Below the pieces are notes generated by a model. That model was given only the letters and a program-made list of their open reading frames with translations, was not told where the DNA came from and did not search any database. A stretch of DNA of 64,000 bases from assembly GCA_013177945.1 (NCBI GenBank), contig JABLXW010000004.1:91959-155958 (forward strand), given 5' to 3'. Below are positions 61,937-64,000 of this stretch, piece by piece; position 1 is the first letter of the stretch, and every line of letters starts with the position of its first letter. The translations under genes were made by a program, and so were the position numbers. The DNA is from Bacillota bacterium. GTDB taxonomy: Bacteria > Bacillota > DSM-12270 > Thermacetogeniales > Thermacetogeniaceae.

Positions 61937-62143
61937 GTGCTTTCGGAGAAGCCAACGATCACCCAAACCGACATGATAGAAGTTTCGAAACAAAGGGTTG
62001 AATGCATCAGGTGTAAACGCGAACGGTCGGAAGGGCGAGGAGGTGGTACTCCTCTAGAACGGCCAGATGAGGAATATATCTTTTGGTTCTCGAAGAGGCG
62101 TGCGTTCAGAAGAGTCATGGACAGTCAGGACACGTTTCTTTAA
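61937..62143 (+). CDS. Possible small leader protein (doubtful)
   Basis: An open frame of 68 residues from GTG 61937, three bases after AGGAGG (short spacing). It has a CIRC motif and is rich in Arg/Glu (EVSKQRVECIRCKRERSEGR; EEYIFWFSKRRAFRRVMDSQ). It lies between a good promoter and the flavoprotein gene 36 bases downstream. Not recognised, and composition alone does not prove coding. It could equally be an untranslated leader or the relic of a regulator gene. Confidence 0.25.
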   Translation: MLSEKPTITQTDMIEVSKQRVECIRCKRERSEGRGGGTPLERPDEEYIFWFSKRRAFRRVMDSQDTFL

Positions 62144-62179
62144 GGCCGCGGTTCGGTTCTACTTTAAGGAGGAATGCTC

Positions 62180-63823
62180 ATGAGTTCTCAGGAGAAAGAG
62201 CATAGGGGAATCACGCGGCGGGACTTTCTCAAAGGGATAGCGGTAGGGGCTGCGGGGGCAGCTGCGGCAGGCGCCCTGGCCGGCTGCGGACCGGCTCCCA
62301 GCGAAAGGGCTGCGGCGCCGGAGAAGGCAGGTGCACCCGAAAGGGCAAGCTTCGAAGTACCTCCCCCGCCGATTCCGGAGAAGGACATTAAAGAAACCAT
62401 CACCGCGGACGTGGTTGTCGTCGGAGCCGGAATAGCCGGGCTGACGGCGGCGCTCTCGGCCGCGGAGGCAGGCGCCAAGACGGTCTTGCTTGAGAAGGGG
62501 CCTACCTACATGGCCCATGGCCTGCATAACGCTGCCATCGGGAGCAGGCTGCAGAAAAAGGCAGGAATCAAGATTGACAGGGACCAGATCATCGCAACGA
62601 TCATGGAGTTTGGGGCGTACAGGAGCGACCAGAAGCTGGTCACTTTGTGGGCCGACAACTGCAGCAAGGTTATGGACTGGCTGCTTGACATGGCGGAAGC
62701 AGAAAAAATCGAGGTCGTCCTCGATCCGACCACCAAGCCGTGGTACTTCCCGAACTACCCCACGATCCACGTCTTCATGCCTAAGTGGCAGGCCACCCTG
62801 GCCGAAATGCTGCAGCGCAATGCCGAAAGGCGCGGCGTAGACTTTCGCTTTGAGACCCCGGCAGTGCGGCTGCTCAGGGAGGGCAAGGGCCGGGTCACCG
62901 GTGTCATCGCGCAGACTCAAGCAGGCGACTATATAAGGTTCAACACCAGGAAAGCGGTAGTGCTCTGCACCGGAGACTACGGAAACGACCGCCAGATGGT
63001 CGAGAAGTATTGCGATTGGAGAGCCCTGGCCACACGTCTGGGCTGCACCTACCAGCCCAGGCTGAACACCGGCGACGGCCACAAAATGGCTTTGTGGATC
63101 GGCGCGGCAATAGACGACCTTCCCCACTGCGTGATGCTTTTCGACTGGGTGCCGTGGAGCGGGCAGGCGCTTTTCAACCTGGCGCGCCAGCCGTGGCTCT
63201 ACGTGAACGTGAACGGGGAGCGCTTCATGAACGAGGACCTGCCCTGGGGCTACGAAATCAACCAGATCCTCCAGCAGCCGACCGGCGTGGTGTGGGCGAT
63301 CTGGGATGCCAAGTACGACCAGGAATGGCCGAAGATGAAAAGCCAGTGCTGCAAGAACATGGGCCCGCCAACGCACCTGTGGAATCCCAAGCAGCTTGAT
63401 GAGGCGGTCAAAAAGGGAAACGTTCTGACGGCGCAAACCATTGAAGAACTGGCCCAGAAGATGAAGGTGCCCGTCGCAGCCTTCAAGGCTACCGTGAAGA
63501 GGTACACCGAGCTGGCGCGGATGAAGAAAGACCTCGACTACGGCAAGCACCCCGACCGGCTGACGACGATAGAAAAGGCGCCTTTTTATGCCTGCCAGGT
63601 CACGAGCTGTTTCCTCGTTACCCTTGGAGGCCTGAAGGTCAACACCAGGCTCCAGGTATTAGACAGGGAAAGAAAGGTTATCCCGGGGCTGTACGCGGCA
63701 GGAAACGTTTCCGGCTGCTTCTTCGGGAACATGTACCCGACCACAACCCCCGGCCTCAGCCACAGCCGGGCCTGGACTTTCGGCCGCCTCGCAGGGCTGA
63801 ACGCCGCCGCCGAAAAGGTTTAA
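62180..63823 (+). CDS. Tat-exported lipoprotein flavoprotein (fumarate reductase/FAD_binding_2 family)
   Basis: 547 residues from ATG 62180, seven bases after AAGGAGGA. The Tat signal is TRRDFLKG (residues 12-19), followed by a hydrophobic Ala/Gly stretch and a lipobox LAGC (Cys 36), so it should be a lipid-anchored outer-face protein. FAD binding: VVVVGAGIAGLTAALSAAEA (about 78). The C-terminal FAD motif is GLYAAGNVSGCFFGNMYPTT near 515. It resembles periplasmic flavin reductases (fumarate, urocanate, methacrylate type) but lacks an attached haem domain. No cytochrome or membrane partner is within the window. The substrate is unknown. Confidence 0.88.
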   Translation: MSSQEKEHRGITRRDFLKGIAVGAAGAAAAGALAGCGPAPSERAAAPEKAGAPERASFEVPPPPIPEKDIKETITADVVVVGAGIAGLTAALSAAEAGAKTVLLEKGPTYMAHGLHNAAIGSRLQKKAGIKIDRDQIIATIMEFGAYRSDQKLVTLWADNCSKVMDWLLDMAEAEKIEVVLDPTTKPWYFPNYPTIHVFMPKWQATLAEMLQRNAERRGVDFRFETPAVRLLREGKGRVTGVIAQTQAGDYIRFNTRKAVVLCTGDYGNDRQMVEKYCDWRALATRLGCTYQPRLNTGDGHKMALWIGAAIDDLPHCVMLFDWVPWSGQALFNLARQPWLYVNVNGERFMNEDLPWGYEINQILQQPTGVVWAIWDAKYDQEWPKMKSQCCKNMGPPTHLWNPKQLDEAVKKGNVLTAQTIEELAQKMKVPVAAFKATVKRYTELARMKKDLDYGKHPDRLTTIEKAPFYACQVTSCFLVTLGGLKVNTRLQVLDRERKVIPGLYAAGNVSGCFFGNMYPTTTPGLSHSRAWTFGRLAGLNAAAEKV

Positions 63824-63873
63824 CTCCCCGGCGCGCGCAGGGCCGGCTCCGTGAGGCTGCGGAAACCCCATGC

Positions 63874-64000
63874 ATCGAGTAGGGCAGCGCTAGGTAATCA
63901 GTCTAGCGCTGTCCCTCTCACAGAACCGTGCGTACGGGCCACGTACACGGCTCCTGGCAAACCTCAGTCGTTAGCTTTCATAATAACGATGCAAGATGCC
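63874..64000 (-). mobile_element. Group II intron 3' end (domains V and VI), cut by window edge
   Basis: On the minus strand the catalytic domain V hairpin runs from 63953 to 63923 (GAGCCGTGTACG ... CGTACGCACGGTTC). Domain VI follows as CAGCGCTAG (63912-63904) / CTAGCGCTG (63893-63885) with an A-containing loop. The end CTACTCGAT at 63882-63874 matches typical intron 3' ends (CCTACTCGAY type). The remainder, including any reverse transcriptase gene, lies beyond the window. The element sits 51 bases after the flavoprotein stop and points toward it. Confidence 0.8.

Noticed and set aside
61672..62118. 148-codon minus-strand frame
   Set aside because: It has no ribosome site or domain and runs through the promoter regions of corA and the flavoprotein gene.

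Overview
The window (about 58% G+C) looks like a chromosomal segment of an anaerobic, endospore-forming Firmicute of the Clostridia, of the Desulfotomaculum/Moorella/Thermacetogenium type. The evidence is gene content and order: spoIID-like, rqcP, HU, mazG, spoVB, spoVT, mfd, pth, rplY (ctc), prs, glmU, spoVG, ispE and spoIIR lie on one strand in an order close to that of Bacillus and the Clostridia. A SCIFF ranthipeptide pair, a Tat-exported flavin reductase and a MinD/NifX-type cluster point to anaerobic life. No rRNA, tRNA, CRISPR array or complete transposon was seen. The only mobile-element trace is the 3' end of a group II intron at the right edge.

Layout. 1-455: SCIFF precursor (scfA) and the N-terminal part of its radical SAM maturase (scfB, cut by the window edge). 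688-7277 (+): a Spo0E-like phosphatase, a metallo-beta-lactamase-fold hydrolase, an ECF sigma factor with its anti-sigma factor, a CAP-domain protein and two unrecognised proteins. 7307-9008 (-): two small paralogous beta proteins and a Cys-rich protein behind a sigma-K-like promoter, probably spore surface proteins. 9563-11623 (-): MarR regulator and ABC exporter. 11846-18956 (-): cell-surface block (lipobox-bearing subtilase with SLH domains, WecG/TagA glycosyltransferase, LCP ligase, SLH protein).

19170-38680 (mostly -): the conserved sporulation/housekeeping block. Promoter matches include a sigma-G type site before spoVT and a sigma-H type site before spoVG. 38781-43862: cyanophycin synthetase and cyanophycinase, a ZIP metal transporter and spoIIR. 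43969-53472 (mostly -): DUF3794/LysM spore-morphogenesis proteins behind a sigma-K-like promoter, a second CAP protein, a GX3-repeat protein, a phosphohexomutase, a YbaB paralogue, a set of very small hydrophobic proteins that length-filtered gene callers miss, and an ATGA-coupled protease/patatin pair.

53672-59719 (+): a compact ten-gene cluster (DUF134 regulator, Fur-family regulator, DUF5320 protein, Mrp/NBP35 ATPase, NifU-like scaffold, two NifX-type proteins flanking two MinD-ferredoxin ATPases, MBL-fold protein). It probably builds or delivers a metal-sulfur cofactor. An 18-bp perfect palindrome sits at its transcription start and is the best regulatory lead here. 59957-61734 (-): a Mg2+-sensing M-box riboswitch with terminator controls corA and a half-size EamA gene. 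61878-63823 (+): a Tat lipoprotein flavoenzyme. 63874-64000: group II intron domains V and VI.
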